64,000 bases of DNA from AWTP1-13 sp963827545 (lineage in GTDB: Bacteria > Pseudomonadota > Alphaproteobacteria > Rhizobiales > Hyphomicrobiaceae): assembly GCA_963827545.1 (NCBI GenBank), contig CAWHBI010000025.1, positions 1 to 64,000 on the forward strand, written 5' to 3'. This document shows positions 17,142 to 25,407 of this stretch, one piece after another. The position numbers and the translations under genes were made by a program. The notes under the pieces are model-generated. The model made no database searches, had not been told where the DNA came from, and was given only the letters and a program-made list of their open reading frames with translations. How positions within the stretch are numbered: the stretch's first letter is position 1; every line of letters begins with the position of its first letter.

Positions 17142-17288
17142 CCCTCTCCCCGCCGTCGGCTTCCCTTCCCCCTTGTGGGGAGAGGGTTAGGGGTGGGGGG
17201 GACCCCAGAACGCCGACTGTTGTGCTATCCCCCCACCCCTGACCCTCTCCCCGCAAGGGGGAGGGGAAGCCGGCGAGCGCGCGGAGGG
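17142..17288. repeat. Modular palindromic element inserted in gcvPB
   Basis: About 147 bases. The inner arms (roughly 17155-17204 and 17229-17274) pair as GGCTTCCC..CCCTTGTGGGGAGAGGG..TTAGGGGTGGGG with its complement. The outer ends are CCCTCTCCCC and GGAGGG. Its words are shared with the elements at 19923-20053, 42532-42739, 46593-46748 and 61001-61146. It lies between codons for VEHV and SRFGRM of GcvPB, where homologues are continuous. Confidence 0.85.
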
Positions 17289-18298
17289 ACATGCTCCACG
17301 TACCGCAATCCGCCACCATCCGCGACCACGTAGGGCACCGGCATGAACGGTGCCAGCGCCGCCGACAGCGCCACCGGTCCCGCGCCCGGCCCGCCGCCGC
17401 CGTGGGGCGTGGAGAACGTCTTGTGCAGATTGATGTGCATGGCATCGACGCCGAGGTCGCCGGGCCGCACCTTGCCGACGATGGCGTTGAAGTTGGCGCC
17501 ATCGGCATAGAAGAAGGCGCCGGCCGCGTGCACCGCCTCGGCAATGGCCACCACATCGCGCTCGAACAGCCCGCACGTGTTGGGGTTGGTGAGCATGATG
17601 GCGGCGACCTGCGGGGAGAGGCGTTTCCTCACCTCCTCCGGGTCGACCGTGCCGTCCTCCCGCGCCGGCACCGTCTCGACGCGATATCCGAGCAGCGCAG
17701 CGGTGGCCGGGTTGGTGCCGTGCGCCGATTCCGGCACCAGTACGATTGAGCGCTTCTCGCCGCGCGCCGCAATCGCCGCCTTGATCGCCATCAGGCCGCA
17801 CAGCTCGCCGTGTGCGCCGGCCTTGGGCGTCATGGCGATGGCCGGCATGCCCGTGAGCTCGGAGAGCCAGCGCGACAGCTCCGCAATCAGCGCAATCGCA
17901 CCCGGCACCGTGGACAGCGGCTGCAGCGGATGGATGTCGCCGAAGCCCGGCAGCCGCGCCATGCGCTCGTTGAGGCGCGGGTTGTGCTTCATGGTGCAGG
18001 AGCCCAGCGGAAACACGCCGGTATCGATGCCGTAGTTCTTTTGGGAAAGCCGCACGTAATGGCGCATCGTCTCGGGCTCGGACAGCCCCGGCAGGCCAAT
18101 GGGCTCTTTCCGCGCCAGCTTGCCGAGCCGAGCGGAGAACTTCGCCGGCTCCTCCAGATCGACGCCCGTGGTATCCGTGCGCCCGATCTCAAAGATCAGC
18201 GCCTCCTCGATAGCCAGCCCGCGGTTGCCGCTGAACGTCTCGCCCTGCCGCGCCTCGGCCTCCCCCGCCACGGTCACCCGTCCCTGCCGGTTCAGCAT
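17225..18298 (-). pseudogene. gcvPB: Glycine decarboxylase subunit 2, 5' part
   Basis: GcvPB with GcvPA forms the PLP-dependent P-protein, which decarboxylates glycine and passes the aminomethyl group to lipoyl-GcvH. This 357-codon part has the family N-terminus (ALIFEIGRTDTTGVDLEE), FPLGSCTMKHNPRLNERMARL, the PLP pocket and the PLP-binding Lys293 in HINLHKTFSTPHGGGGPGAG. After VADGGGLRYVEHV it runs into the palindromic element and stops at a TAG at 17225-17227. The rest of the protein follows about 100 bases on in the next frame. The ATG at 18298 is the family start. Whether the gene works is unresolved. Confidence 0.8.
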
Positions 18299-18335
18299 GA
18301 CAGAGCCTCCAAGCAAAGCGAGGCACTGCCAGCCG

Positions 18336-18528
18336 CCCCCTCTCCCCTCGGGGGAGAGGACGTGAGGCCATGACTTACGGCCGCGAGCACGTCGCGCGCC
18401 CCGCAGTGGCCCTCGATGGCGCGGCCGCAAGTCATTCGGCCGAACTGGCAAGGGGCCACGTTATTGCGCAGGCGTGAAGGCCCCCTCATCCGCCCCTTCG
18501 GGGCACCTTCTCCCCAAGGGGAGAAGGG
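18336..18528. repeat. Palindromic repeats in the gcvPA-gcvPB gap
   Basis: Two hairpins of the 'ccctctcccc' family, CCCCCTCTCCCCTCGGGGGAG (18336-18356, stem continues to 18360) and a composite near 18478-18528 with CCGCCCCTTCGGGGC and CTTCTCCCCAAGGGGAGAAG. They occupy most of the 247-base gap between the two P-protein genes and could attenuate transcription or protect the upstream mRNA. Confidence 0.75.
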
Positions 18529-18545
18529 TCCGCGCGGCTCGGTTT

Positions 18546-19892
18546 TCACGACCACATCTCCCTCAAAGCCTTCGCGTAAGCCGCACGATCCTCATCCGTG
18601 TTGACCTCTGTCGAGGCTACGACGATGAGATCAGCCAGCTCCGGCTTCCCCGGCTCCAGCCGCGACACCGGCACACCACCCAGCACGCCTTTGGCGGCCA
18701 GCTTCTCGATCACCTCGGCCGCATCACCGGGCACGCGGATGGTGAACTCGTTGAAGAACGTGTCGTTGAGCACCTCGACACCCTTCACGCGCCCCAGGGC
18801 CTTTGCCAGCGCCACCGCATTGGCATGATTGATGCGCGCCAGCCGCCGCAACCCGGCCTCCCCCAACAGGGTCATATGAATCGTGAACGCCAGCACGCAT
18901 AGGCCGGAATTGGTGCAGATGTTGGAGGTCGCCTTCTCTCGGCGGATGTGCTGCTCGCGCGTCGACAGGGTCAGCACGAAGCCGCGCCGACCCTCTTTGT
19001 CCACCGTCTCGCCGCACAAGCGGCCCGGCATCTGGCGCACCAGTTTCTGCCGCGTCGCGAACAGGCCGACGTAGGGCCCGCCGAAGGAGAGCGCATTACC
19101 GATCGATTGCCCCTCGCCTACCACGATGTCGGCGCCCATGGCGCCCGGCGGCTGCACCAGCCCCAGCGACACGGCCTCCGTGAACACGGCGATCAGCAGC
19201 GCACCCGCTGCATGCGCCTTCTCGGCCAGCGCCGTCAGGTCATGCAGGTGGCCGTAGAAATCCGGCATCTGCACGACCACGCACGACACTTTGTCGTCGA
19301 TGTGCGCCGCCAGGTCCTCCTTGCCGCCCGGGGCCGGCGGCAGCGCGACGATCTCGTGCTCGGCCAGGCGCGCCACCGTCGCGATGGTCTCGCGGTAGTG
19401 CGGATGCAGGTTGCCGGCCAGCACCGCGCGATTGCGCCTCGACACGCGGTGCGCCATCAGCACGGCCTCCGCCGCCGCCGTCGAGCCGTCGTACATGGAG
19501 GCGTTGGCCACCTCCATGCCCGTCAGCATCGCCACCTGCGTCTGGAACTCGAACAGATATTGCAGCGTGCCCTGGGCGATCTCGGGCTGGTAGGGCGTAT
19601 AGGAGGTCAGGAACTCCGAGCGCTGGATGAGATGATCGACGCTCGCGGGCACATGGTGCTTGTACGCCCCGGCGCCGACGAAGAAGGGAAGCGCCCCCGC
19701 CGCGGCATTCTGAGCGGCGAGCCGGCCGAGCACCCGCTCGACCTCCAGCTCGCCCTGCGTCTTGGGCAGGTCGACGCGCCCGTTGAGGCGCTTATCCCTC
19801 GGCACATCGGCGAACAGCGCGTCGATATCGGCAACGCCGATCTTCGCCAGCATGGCCTCGCGGTCGGCGTCGGTGAGCGGCAGATAGCGCAT
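18546..19892 (-). CDS. gcvPA: Glycine decarboxylase subunit 1
   Basis: GcvPA, 448 residues, is the normal length for the subunit. Family blocks include MRYLPLTDADREAMLAKIG at the N-terminus, FVGAGAYKHHVPASVDHLI, YTPYQPEIAQGTLQYLFEFQ, MYDGSTAAAEAVLMA, and late on TLSTREQHIRREKATSNICTN. It forms the heteromeric P-protein with GcvPB. The ATG at 19892 gives exactly the family start; a longer frame reads back through a repeat and is rejected. The gene is third in the riboswitch-controlled gcv operon. Confidence 0.95.
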   Translation of the reverse strand: MRYLPLTDADREAMLAKIGVADIDALFADVPRDKRLNGRVDLPKTQGELEVERVLGRLAAQNAAAGALPFFVGAGAYKHHVPASVDHLIQRSEFLTSYTPYQPEIAQGTLQYLFEFQTQVAMLTGMEVANASMYDGSTAAAEAVLMAHRVSRRNRAVLAGNLHPHYRETIATVARLAEHEIVALPPAPGGKEDLAAHIDDKVSCVVVQMPDFYGHLHDLTALAEKAHAAGALLIAVFTEAVSLGLVQPPGAMGADIVVGEGQSIGNALSFGGPYVGLFATRQKLVRQMPGRLCGETVDKEGRRGFVLTLSTREQHIRREKATSNICTNSGLCVLAFTIHMTLLGEAGLRRLARINHANAVALAKALGRVKGVEVLNDTFFNEFTIRVPGDAAEVIEKLAAKGVLGGVPVSRLEPGKPELADLIVVASTEVNTDEDRAAYAKALREMWS

Positions 19893-19922
19893 GTTAGGCC
19901 TCCCTTCCTGTGAAGTGGCCGG

Positions 19923-20053
19923 ATTCCCCTCCCCATCGTGCCGAAGGCACGTCTCCGACACGACGTGGGGAGGGGTTAGGGGTGGGGGGAACCCCAAACA
20001 GGAATGTTCTGCCATCCCCCCCTCCCTGTCCCTCCCCCACGAGGGGGGAGGGG
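19923..20053. repeat. Modular palindromic element in the gcvH-gcvPA gap
   Basis: Starts CCCCTCCCCATCGTGCCGAAG, in which the arm is interrupted by a small hairpin (GTGCCGAAGGCAC..GTCTCCGACACGAC), then CGTGGGGAGGGGTTAGGGGTGG, a loop, and a returning arm CCTGTCCCTCCCCCACGAGG ending GGGGAGGGG. This shows the family architecture clearly. Confidence 0.85.
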
Positions 20054-20075
20054 ACGCCAAACGCCAGAAGATCGC

Positions 20076-20453
20076 TCACGAGCTTTCCTTCACGAACGCC
20101 TCGTAGGCCACGCGGTCCATCAGCTTGTCGAGCTCGGCCGCGTTGGCGATCTTCAGCTTGAAGAACCAGGCCCGGCCTTCCGCATCCTCGTTGACCAGCG
20201 CCGGATTGGCGGCGATGTCCGCGTTGGCCTCGACCACCTCGCCCGCGACCGGCGCATACACGTCGCTGGCCGCCTTGACGCTCTCCACCACCGCCACCGC
20301 CTCGCCCTGCGCCGCCTTGCGGCCCACCTCGGGCACCTCGACGAACACGATGTCGCCCAGCTGGGTTTGTGCGTGATTGGTGATGCCGACGGTGCCGACG
20401 CCGCCCTCGGCGCGGATCCACTCGTGGTCCTTGGTGAAGCGCTCAGTGGCCAT
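20076..20453 (-). CDS. gcvH: Glycine cleavage system H protein
   Basis: GcvH, 125 residues, carries the lipoyl cofactor that shuttles the aminomethyl group from the P- to the T-protein. The lipoylation site is Lys60 in AVVESVKAASDVYAPV, and the C-terminal ENADIA..PALVNEDAEGRAWFFKLK is typical. The ATG at 20453 is the family start (ERFTKDHEWI follows); the longer reading frame extends into a repeat. It is the second gene of the operon, between repeat-filled gaps. Confidence 0.95.
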   Translation of the reverse strand: MATERFTKDHEWIRAEGGVGTVGITNHAQTQLGDIVFVEVPEVGRKAAQGEAVAVVESVKAASDVYAPVAGEVVEANADIAANPALVNEDAEGRAWFFKLKIANAAELDKLMDRVAYEAFVKESS

Positions 20454-20470
20454 GGATGGTCCTCGTTTGC

Positions 20471-20586
20471 GGTGTCGGACCCTCTGGGTCAGACACCATT
20501 GCTCCAACGTGGTGTTCGTCCTACTCGGGTTCGGCACCAATCTCGACCGTTCCTCCTATGGTGTCAGACCCGGAGGGTCTGACACC
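20471..20586. repeat. Paired GGTGTCAGACC hairpins in the gcvT-gcvH gap
   Basis: Two palindromes, near 20471-20497 (GGTGTCGGACC/GGGTCAGACACC) and 20560-20586 (GGTGTCAGACCC/GGGTCTGACACC), are separated by 62 bases. The second encodes the last residues of GcvT. A related design is the 17-base inverted repeat at 56423-56488. Confidence 0.8.
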
Positions 20587-21725
20587 CGCACATAGCGATG
20601 CGCTACAAAAGGGAGCGGCACGACGGTGGCCGAAAGCGCCTTGCCACGCACCATCAGGTTCACGGGTCTGCCAGGTTCGGCGTAGGCGCCCGGGACGTAG
20701 CCCATCGCCACCGGGCCATTGACGCTGGGCCCGAAGCCGCCGGATGTCACGACCCCGAGCTTGTCGCCGAGAAGGGCCAGGATCTCGGCGCCCTCGCGCG
20801 CCGGCGCCCGCCCGTCGGGCTTGATGCCGACACGCCGGCGCTTTGGCCCCTGCTCCAGCTCGCTCCCGATGCGCCCGAATCCTGGAAAGCCACCTTCCAT
20901 CCGACGCCGCTTCTGGATCGACCACTCGAGCCCGGCCTCCACCGGACTCGTGGTCTCGTCGATGTCGTGGCCGTAGAGGCACAGGCCCGCCTCCAGCCGC
21001 AGCGAGTCGCGAGCGCCGAGGCCGATCGGCTGCACGCCCTCCTGCGCCAGCAGGAGCCGCGCCAGCTTCTCCGCCTTGGCAGCGGCCACCGAAATCTCGA
21101 AGCCGTCCTCGCCGGTATAGCCCGAGCGCGAGATGTGGCAGTCGAACTCGCCGACCTTGCCGCTGGACGCGCTCATGAACTTCAGGCCGGCAGCGACATC
21201 CGACAGCTTTGCCAGCACATCCTTGGCGGCCGGCCCCTGCAGCGCCAGCAGGCCGCGTTCGGGCGCCGGCTGGAGGCGCACATCGTCGGGCAGCTGCGCC
21301 GCGATGTGGGCATAGTCCACCTCCTTGCGCGACGCGTTCACCACCAGCATCAGGCTGCCGTCGTCGTCTGCAGAGACGGAGCGTGTCACCATCAGATCGT
21401 CGATGATGCCACCGTCGTCATTCAGGAGCTGGGTGTAGCGCTGCTGCCCGGGTCCCAGGTTCGCAATGTCTGCCGGCACCAGCGTTTCCAGGGCGTTCGC
21501 CGTGGTGGCGTGATCGGGCCCGACCAGAAACGCCTGGCCCATGTGCGAGACATCGAACAGGCCCGCACTCGCGCGTGTGTGCAGGTGCTCCTTGAGGATG
21601 CCGAGGGGGTACTGCACCGGCATCTCGTAGCCGGCGAAAGGCACCATCCTGGCACCCAGCGACACGTGAAGATCGTAGAGCGGCGTCCGCTCAAGGGAAG
21701 GTTCAGGATTGGACGTGGCGCTCAT
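20556..21725 (-). CDS. gcvT: Aminomethyltransferase (glycine cleavage T protein)
   Basis: GcvT, 389 residues, transfers the methylene group from aminomethyl-GcvH to tetrahydrofolate and releases ammonia. Diagnostic blocks are RTPLYDLHVSLGARMVPFAGYEMPV, the active-site region LFDVSHMGQ, SRSGYTGEDGFEISV and the LGARDSLRLEAGLCLYGHDI helix. The normal end is near FVAHRYVR; here VSDPPGLTP is added by a palindromic repeat before the TAG. The ATG at 21725 precedes MSATSNPEPSLERTPL. It is the first gene of the operon and directly follows the glycine riboswitch. Confidence 0.95.
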   Translation of the reverse strand: MSATSNPEPSLERTPLYDLHVSLGARMVPFAGYEMPVQYPLGILKEHLHTRASAGLFDVSHMGQAFLVGPDHATTANALETLVPADIANLGPGQQRYTQLLNDDGGIIDDLMVTRSVSADDDGSLMLVVNASRKEVDYAHIAAQLPDDVRLQPAPERGLLALQGPAAKDVLAKLSDVAAGLKFMSASSGKVGEFDCHISRSGYTGEDGFEISVAAAKAEKLARLLLAQEGVQPIGLGARDSLRLEAGLCLYGHDIDETTSPVEAGLEWSIQKRRRMEGGFPGFGRIGSELEQGPKRRRVGIKPDGRAPAREGAEILALLGDKLGVVTSGGFGPSVNGPVAMGYVPGAYAEPGRPVNLMVRGKALSATVVPLPFVAHRYVRVSDPPGLTP

Positions 21726-21784
21726 GTCGTCTCCGGTCCCACAAGGCTTGCAGCCCGCGCGCCTAGGCACGAGATGAAGCCCCC

Positions 21785-21975
21785 TCTGTCGCGGGACCTG
21801 AGAGATTTCGGCGGAAACTATTCCCGCCTTACCCCTTCGGTGAGCCGGGAGAGCCGGCTGCTTTCCAGAGCGCCATCAACCTGCGGTCCTTTTGCCTGAG
21901 AGGTTCCGGGGCGGTTGCTCCTTCGGCGCCGGCCATCCTTGGCGAAGACGGACCGATCTCTTCCGCAGATCTCGA
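21785..21975 (-). ncRNA. Tandem glycine riboswitch
   Basis: Read on the minus strand, two aptamers follow each other. The first has GCGCCGAAGGAGCAA then GGAACCTCTCAGGCAAAAGG; the second has GGCTCACCGAAGGGGTAAG then GCCGAAATCTCTCAGG. These are the conserved P3a and P1-proximal elements of the glycine riboswitch. The linker is short, as expected for the cooperative tandem form. It ends about 60 bases before the gcvT start, so glycine should switch the whole gcv operon on. End points are approximate. Confidence 0.92.
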
Positions 21976-21987
21976 TTGGCAACGCGA

Positions 21988-22015
21988 AGCATACGCCCGC
22001 GCCGGTCGAAGTCAA
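21988..22015 (-). promoter_or_regulatory. Sigma-70 promoter of the gcv operon
   Basis: TTGACT (22010-22015) and TATGCT (21988-21993) are separated by 16 bases. This puts the start just before the first aptamer of the riboswitch, so transcript and riboswitch positions agree. Confidence 0.6.
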
Positions 22016-22085
22016 TTGAACGGCACCGATGGGATGGACTGAGACGTTGGACGGTCCAGGCCGAAGTTAAATTGAAGGGTGCGCG

Positions 22086-22592
22086 GTGGGATGGACAGAG
22101 GCGTTTGGCGGTCCGCCAATCTTCTTGGCCCTCGATCCGTTGATGGACCTCAAAATGGTCCATCTGCTCTTGGAGCTTGGTGCCGATCCGAATGTCCGCG
22201 ATGGCAACGGCCGGACCCCGTTGATGGTCGCGACTACGAACAGCCAGATCTATGGGAAGAAGGATGGCGTCGGCTGGATCGAACGATACGTGCCGCAACG
22301 GCTGATAGAAGGGCAGGAGGACTGGGCTCACCGCGGCGTCGAGCCAGTTGGCGCCTTGTTGGCGAAAGGCGCCGACGTTGCGCTGTCCGACCGGGACGGG
22401 CTGACCGCCCTTCACCACGCTGCGCGCTCCGACTACAACGTTGAGATCGCGGCAATCCTTCTAGGTCACCGTGCTGACATCGATGCCCGGGATGGTTCGG
22501 GAAAAACACCCTTGGATTACGCGCGCGAAAGCAAGCTTGATCGCATGCCCGTAGTGTTGGTGGCTGCGGGCGCTCGAAGCGGTTCACAATGA
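22086..22592 (+). CDS. Ankyrin-repeat protein, probably N-terminally truncated
   Basis: A 168-codon frame with at least two ankyrin repeats: VHLLLELGADPNVRDGNGRT and, later, DRDGLTALHHAARSDYNVEI followed by AAILLGHRADIDARDGSGKT. Ankyrin repeats bind proteins; no partner is evident. The start is a GTG only 16 bases after an in-frame stop and lacks a signal peptide or first-repeat cap, so part of the gene may be lost. It lies divergent from the gcv operon. The following lipoprotein gene converges on it, 4 bases apart. Confidence 0.65.
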   Translation: MGWTEAFGGPPIFLALDPLMDLKMVHLLLELGADPNVRDGNGRTPLMVATTNSQIYGKKDGVGWIERYVPQRLIEGQEDWAHRGVEPVGALLAKGADVALSDRDGLTALHHAARSDYNVEIAAILLGHRADIDARDGSGKTPLDYARESKLDRMPVVLVAAGARSGSQ

Positions 22593-22596
22593 AGGG

Positions 22597-23253
22597 CTAA
22601 CCGGCACCCGGCACGTTGCGGTCGAAGCCCACGTAGACCTCGTACTCGCCGGGCCGCGAGCCTTCCGGAATATTGAATGTCACGGCGCGAACGACCGAGA
22701 AATAGCCGATGGGGTTATCCAGCGCGACGCTGACGTCGACCCTCACCTTGTCGGTGGCGATCCGCTCGCGCTTGGCGTCGGACACGAACACCGTCACCGG
22801 CAGCGACAGGCGCCCCGACTTGCCCTTCTGACCCAGGAGGACGCGTCCTGAGAAGCCGTACCTGACCGTCACCCGGCCCGGCTCGATGTTGCACTCTCGC
22901 GCCGTCTTGGTGATCTCGCCGCGGTGCATCACGGCCAGGGCATCGCCCACACGGCCCTGCTCGTAGATGGTGACGTAGCCGTCGCGGCCCCACACCTGCA
23001 CCCGTGGGCAGCCGTGCGCCGCCTCGCCGCTCACCCCGGCCAAGCTGCCCGTGTCGCTCTTGGCGGCGGCCAGCAGCTGGTCTTCGCTGACGGAGCCCAC
23101 GTCGCTTTTGGTCGATTTCTTCCCCCCGAACAACCCGCCCCCGATCCCGGAGGTGAGGGAGGACATGCCGCAGGCGCCGAGCGCGCTGAACAGCAGGGCG
23201 AAAGCAAGGAGCTTCGCCAGCGAGGCCAATGCCTTACCAACCGATTGTGTCAC
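22597..23253 (-). CDS. Predicted lipoprotein of unknown function
   Basis: A 218-residue protein with a lipoprotein signal (LAFALLFSALGAC, lipid on Cys28) followed by a Gly/Ser/Lys linker. The mature part begins CPRVQVWGRDGYVTIYEQG and reads as a beta-rich domain (ARECNIEPGRVTVRYGFSGR, LSLPVTVFVSDAKRERI, SVVRAVTFNIPEGSRPGEYE). It probably sits in the outer or inner membrane leaflet facing the periplasm. Similar proteins occur across Rhizobiales without a function. It is transcribed away from ispH. Confidence 0.75.
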   Translation of the reverse strand: MTQSVGKALASLAKLLAFALLFSALGACGMSSLTSGIGGGLFGGKKSTKSDVGSVSEDQLLAAAKSDTGSLAGVSGEAAHGCPRVQVWGRDGYVTIYEQGRVGDALAVMHRGEITKTARECNIEPGRVTVRYGFSGRVLLGQKGKSGRLSLPVTVFVSDAKRERIATDKVRVDVSVALDNPIGYFSVVRAVTFNIPEGSRPGEYEVYVGFDRNVPGAG

Positions 23254-23424
23254 AGAGCCCCTATCCGAACACTTGCTCGGTCTCTTGCGGACCGGTATTC
23301 CCTAGCCCATCGAGCCGCGTCTGTGCCCTCTGGTTCATCGTTCGGTGATTCGTACAGTACTTCGAAGCCAACCAGGGGCCAAGCACGCCAGGCATGAACT
23401 AACAGCGAACACACCACTGGTTTC

Positions 23425-24411
23425 ATGGCTCAGTTAACCGTCCCGTCGCGACCTGCGCGTCCGCAGCTCAAGGTGCTCGTGGCAGCGCCGCGCGGCTTCT
23501 GTGCTGGGGTCGATCGCGCCATCAAGATCGTCGAGCTCGCGTTAGAGAAGTTCGGAGCGCCGGTCTATGTGCGCCATGAGATCGTCCACAACCGGCACGT
23601 GGTGGAGTCCCTGAGAGCCAAAGGCGCCATTTTTGTGGAGGAGCTGGACGAAATCCCCGAAACCGACGCGCCCGTGATCTTTTCGGCACACGGGGTGCCA
23701 CGATCCGTCCCGGCGGCGGCCCGGTCCCGCAACATGTTCTACCTCGACGCCACCTGCCCCCTCGTCTCGAAGGTGCACGTGGAGGCCCGCGCCCACCACG
23801 AGGCCGGCCTGGAGATCGTGCTCATCGGCCACGCCGGCCACCCCGAGGTGATCGGCACCCTGGGCCAGCTGCCGCCCGGAGCAGCAACCCTCATCGAAAC
23901 GGCGGAGGACGCGCGGCGCTTCGAGCCTCGTGACCCCGAGCGCCTCGCCTACATCACGCAAACGACGCTTTCGATCGACGATACGGCCGCCATTGTCGCC
24001 ATTCTCAAGACGCGCTTCCCTGCCATTGTCGGCCCGCGCAAGGAGGACATCTGTTATGCCACGACCAACCGCCAGGCAGCGGTGAAGGCCATCGCGCCAC
24101 GCTGCGACGCCCTGATCGTGGTCGGCGCGCCCAACAGCTCCAACTCGCTGCGGCTCGTCGAGGTGGCGGAGCGGGCCGGGTGTCCCAGGGCGCTGCTCGT
24201 GCAGCAGGCGGCCGATATTCCCTGGCCCATATTCGAGGGCGTGGCCACGCTCGGCGTCACGGCAGGCGCGTCGGCGCCTGAGCTGCTCGTGACCCAGATC
24301 ATCGATGCCTTCCGCACCCGCTTCGATGTCACCGTGGAAGGCGTCGTCACTACGGAAGAGCGCATCGCATTCAATGTGCCGCGTGAGCTGCGCGAGGCTG
24401 GCGCACCCTAG
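23425..24411 (+). CDS. ispH: 4-hydroxy-3-methylbut-2-enyl diphosphate reductase
   Basis: IspH (LytB), 328 residues, is the last enzyme of the MEP isoprenoid pathway, reducing HMBPP to IPP and DMAPP with a [4Fe-4S] cluster. The three cluster Cys are visible: Cys26 in APRGFCAGVDRAIKIVE, one in YLDATCPLVSKVH and one in EDICYATTNRQ. Other blocks include EIVHNRHVVESLRAKGA, IFSAHGVP and LTVTAGASAPE-like GVTAGASAPELLV. It is first in an ispH-thrB-rnhA operon; the thrB start is 24 bases beyond its stop. Confidence 0.95.
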   Translation: MAQLTVPSRPARPQLKVLVAAPRGFCAGVDRAIKIVELALEKFGAPVYVRHEIVHNRHVVESLRAKGAIFVEELDEIPETDAPVIFSAHGVPRSVPAAARSRNMFYLDATCPLVSKVHVEARAHHEAGLEIVLIGHAGHPEVIGTLGQLPPGAATLIETAEDARRFEPRDPERLAYITQTTLSIDDTAAIVAILKTRFPAIVGPRKEDICYATTNRQAAVKAIAPRCDALIVVGAPNSSNSLRLVEVAERAGCPRALLVQQAADIPWPIFEGVATLGVTAGASAPELLVTQIIDAFRTRFDVTVEGVVTTEERIAFNVPRELREAGAP

Positions 24412-24435
24412 CCTGATCCTCGAGGCCCACGCTCC

Positions 24436-25407
24436 ATGGCGGTCTACACCGAAGTCTCCGACGAGGACCTGGCGACATTTGTTGCCAGCTACAACCTCGG
24501 CGCGCTGCTCTCCTACAAGGGCATCGCCGAGGGGGTCGAGAACACCAACTATCTCGTGCACACCGACAAGGGCCCGTTCTTCCTCACGCTGTTCGAGAAG
24601 CGCGTGGCGCCTGCCGACCTTCCCTTCTTCCTGGGCCTCATGGAGCACCTGGCCAAGGCTGGCCTGACCTGCCCAACGCCCGTGCGCGACGCGGAGGGGC
24701 GGATGCTGCGCTCGCTGGCAGGACGGCCCGCCGCGCTCGTCACATTTCTGGAAGGGGTCTGGATCAGGCGCCCGCTGCCGCGCCATTGCCTTGCCGTGGG
24801 CGAAGCGCTGGCCAGGCTGCACCTGGCCGGCCGCGGCTTTGGCCTGCAGCGCGCCAATGCACTTGGTCTTTCCGGCTGGCGCCCGCTCTACGAGCGCTTC
24901 CGTCCGCGTGCCGACGAGGTAGCGGCAGGGCTCGCAGCCACCATCGAGCAGGAGCTCGACCACCTGGAAGCACACTGGCCGGCCGAGCTGGAGCGGGGGA
25001 TCATCCACGCCGACCTCTTTCCCGATAACGTCTTCTTCCTCGGCAACAGGCTCTCGGGCCTCATTGATTTCTACTTCGCCTGCAACGACGCGCTCGCCTA
25101 TGACATCGCCGTCACCCTCAACGCGTGGTGCTTCGAGAGTGATCATTCCTTCAATCTGACGAAGGGCCAGGCGCTGCTGAGAGGCTACCAGAGCGTGCGC
25201 ACCATGGCTCCGGCGGAGCGCGAGGCGCTGCCGCTGCTGGCGCGTGGGGCGGCGCTGCGGTTCCTGCTGACCCGCGCCCACGATTGGTTGCACACGTCGA
25301 GCGATGCGCTGGTGAGCCGGAAGGACCCCTACGAATACTTGCGCCGCCTCAAATTCCACCGCGGCGTCTGCACAGCGAGGGAGTACGGCTTGATGGAAGG
25401 TGAATGA
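24436..25407 (+). CDS. thrB: Homoserine kinase (APH-fold type)
   Basis: ThrB of the aminoglycoside-phosphotransferase fold, 323 residues, is the form found in Rhizobiales. It phosphorylates homoserine on the way to threonine. Recognisable segments: MAVYTEVSDEDLATFVASY, GIAEGVENTNYLVHT, the Brenner-like catalytic motif GIIHADLFPDNVFF with its Asp, and LIDFYFACNDALAYDIAVTLN with the Mg-binding Asp. The stop overlaps the start of rnhA by 4 bases (ATGA), so they are co-translated. Confidence 0.93.
   Translation: MAVYTEVSDEDLATFVASYNLGALLSYKGIAEGVENTNYLVHTDKGPFFLTLFEKRVAPADLPFFLGLMEHLAKAGLTCPTPVRDAEGRMLRSLAGRPAALVTFLEGVWIRRPLPRHCLAVGEALARLHLAGRGFGLQRANALGLSGWRPLYERFRPRADEVAAGLAATIEQELDHLEAHWPAELERGIIHADLFPDNVFFLGNRLSGLIDFYFACNDALAYDIAVTLNAWCFESDHSFNLTKGQALLRGYQSVRTMAPAEREALPLLARGAALRFLLTRAHDWLHTSSDALVSRKDPYEYLRRLKFHRGVCTAREYGLMEGE

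Noticed and set aside
17225..17556. Programmed ribosomal frameshifting joining the gcvPB halves
   Set aside because: No slippery heptamer with the expected downstream structure could be identified before the TAG. The element's stem is strong, but without a defined slip site this stays as a possibility under the main finding.
23542..25359. 605-codon minus frame opposite ispH and thrB
   Set aside because: It spans two genes with clear catalytic motifs on the + strand; the composition reflects GC-rich codon bias.
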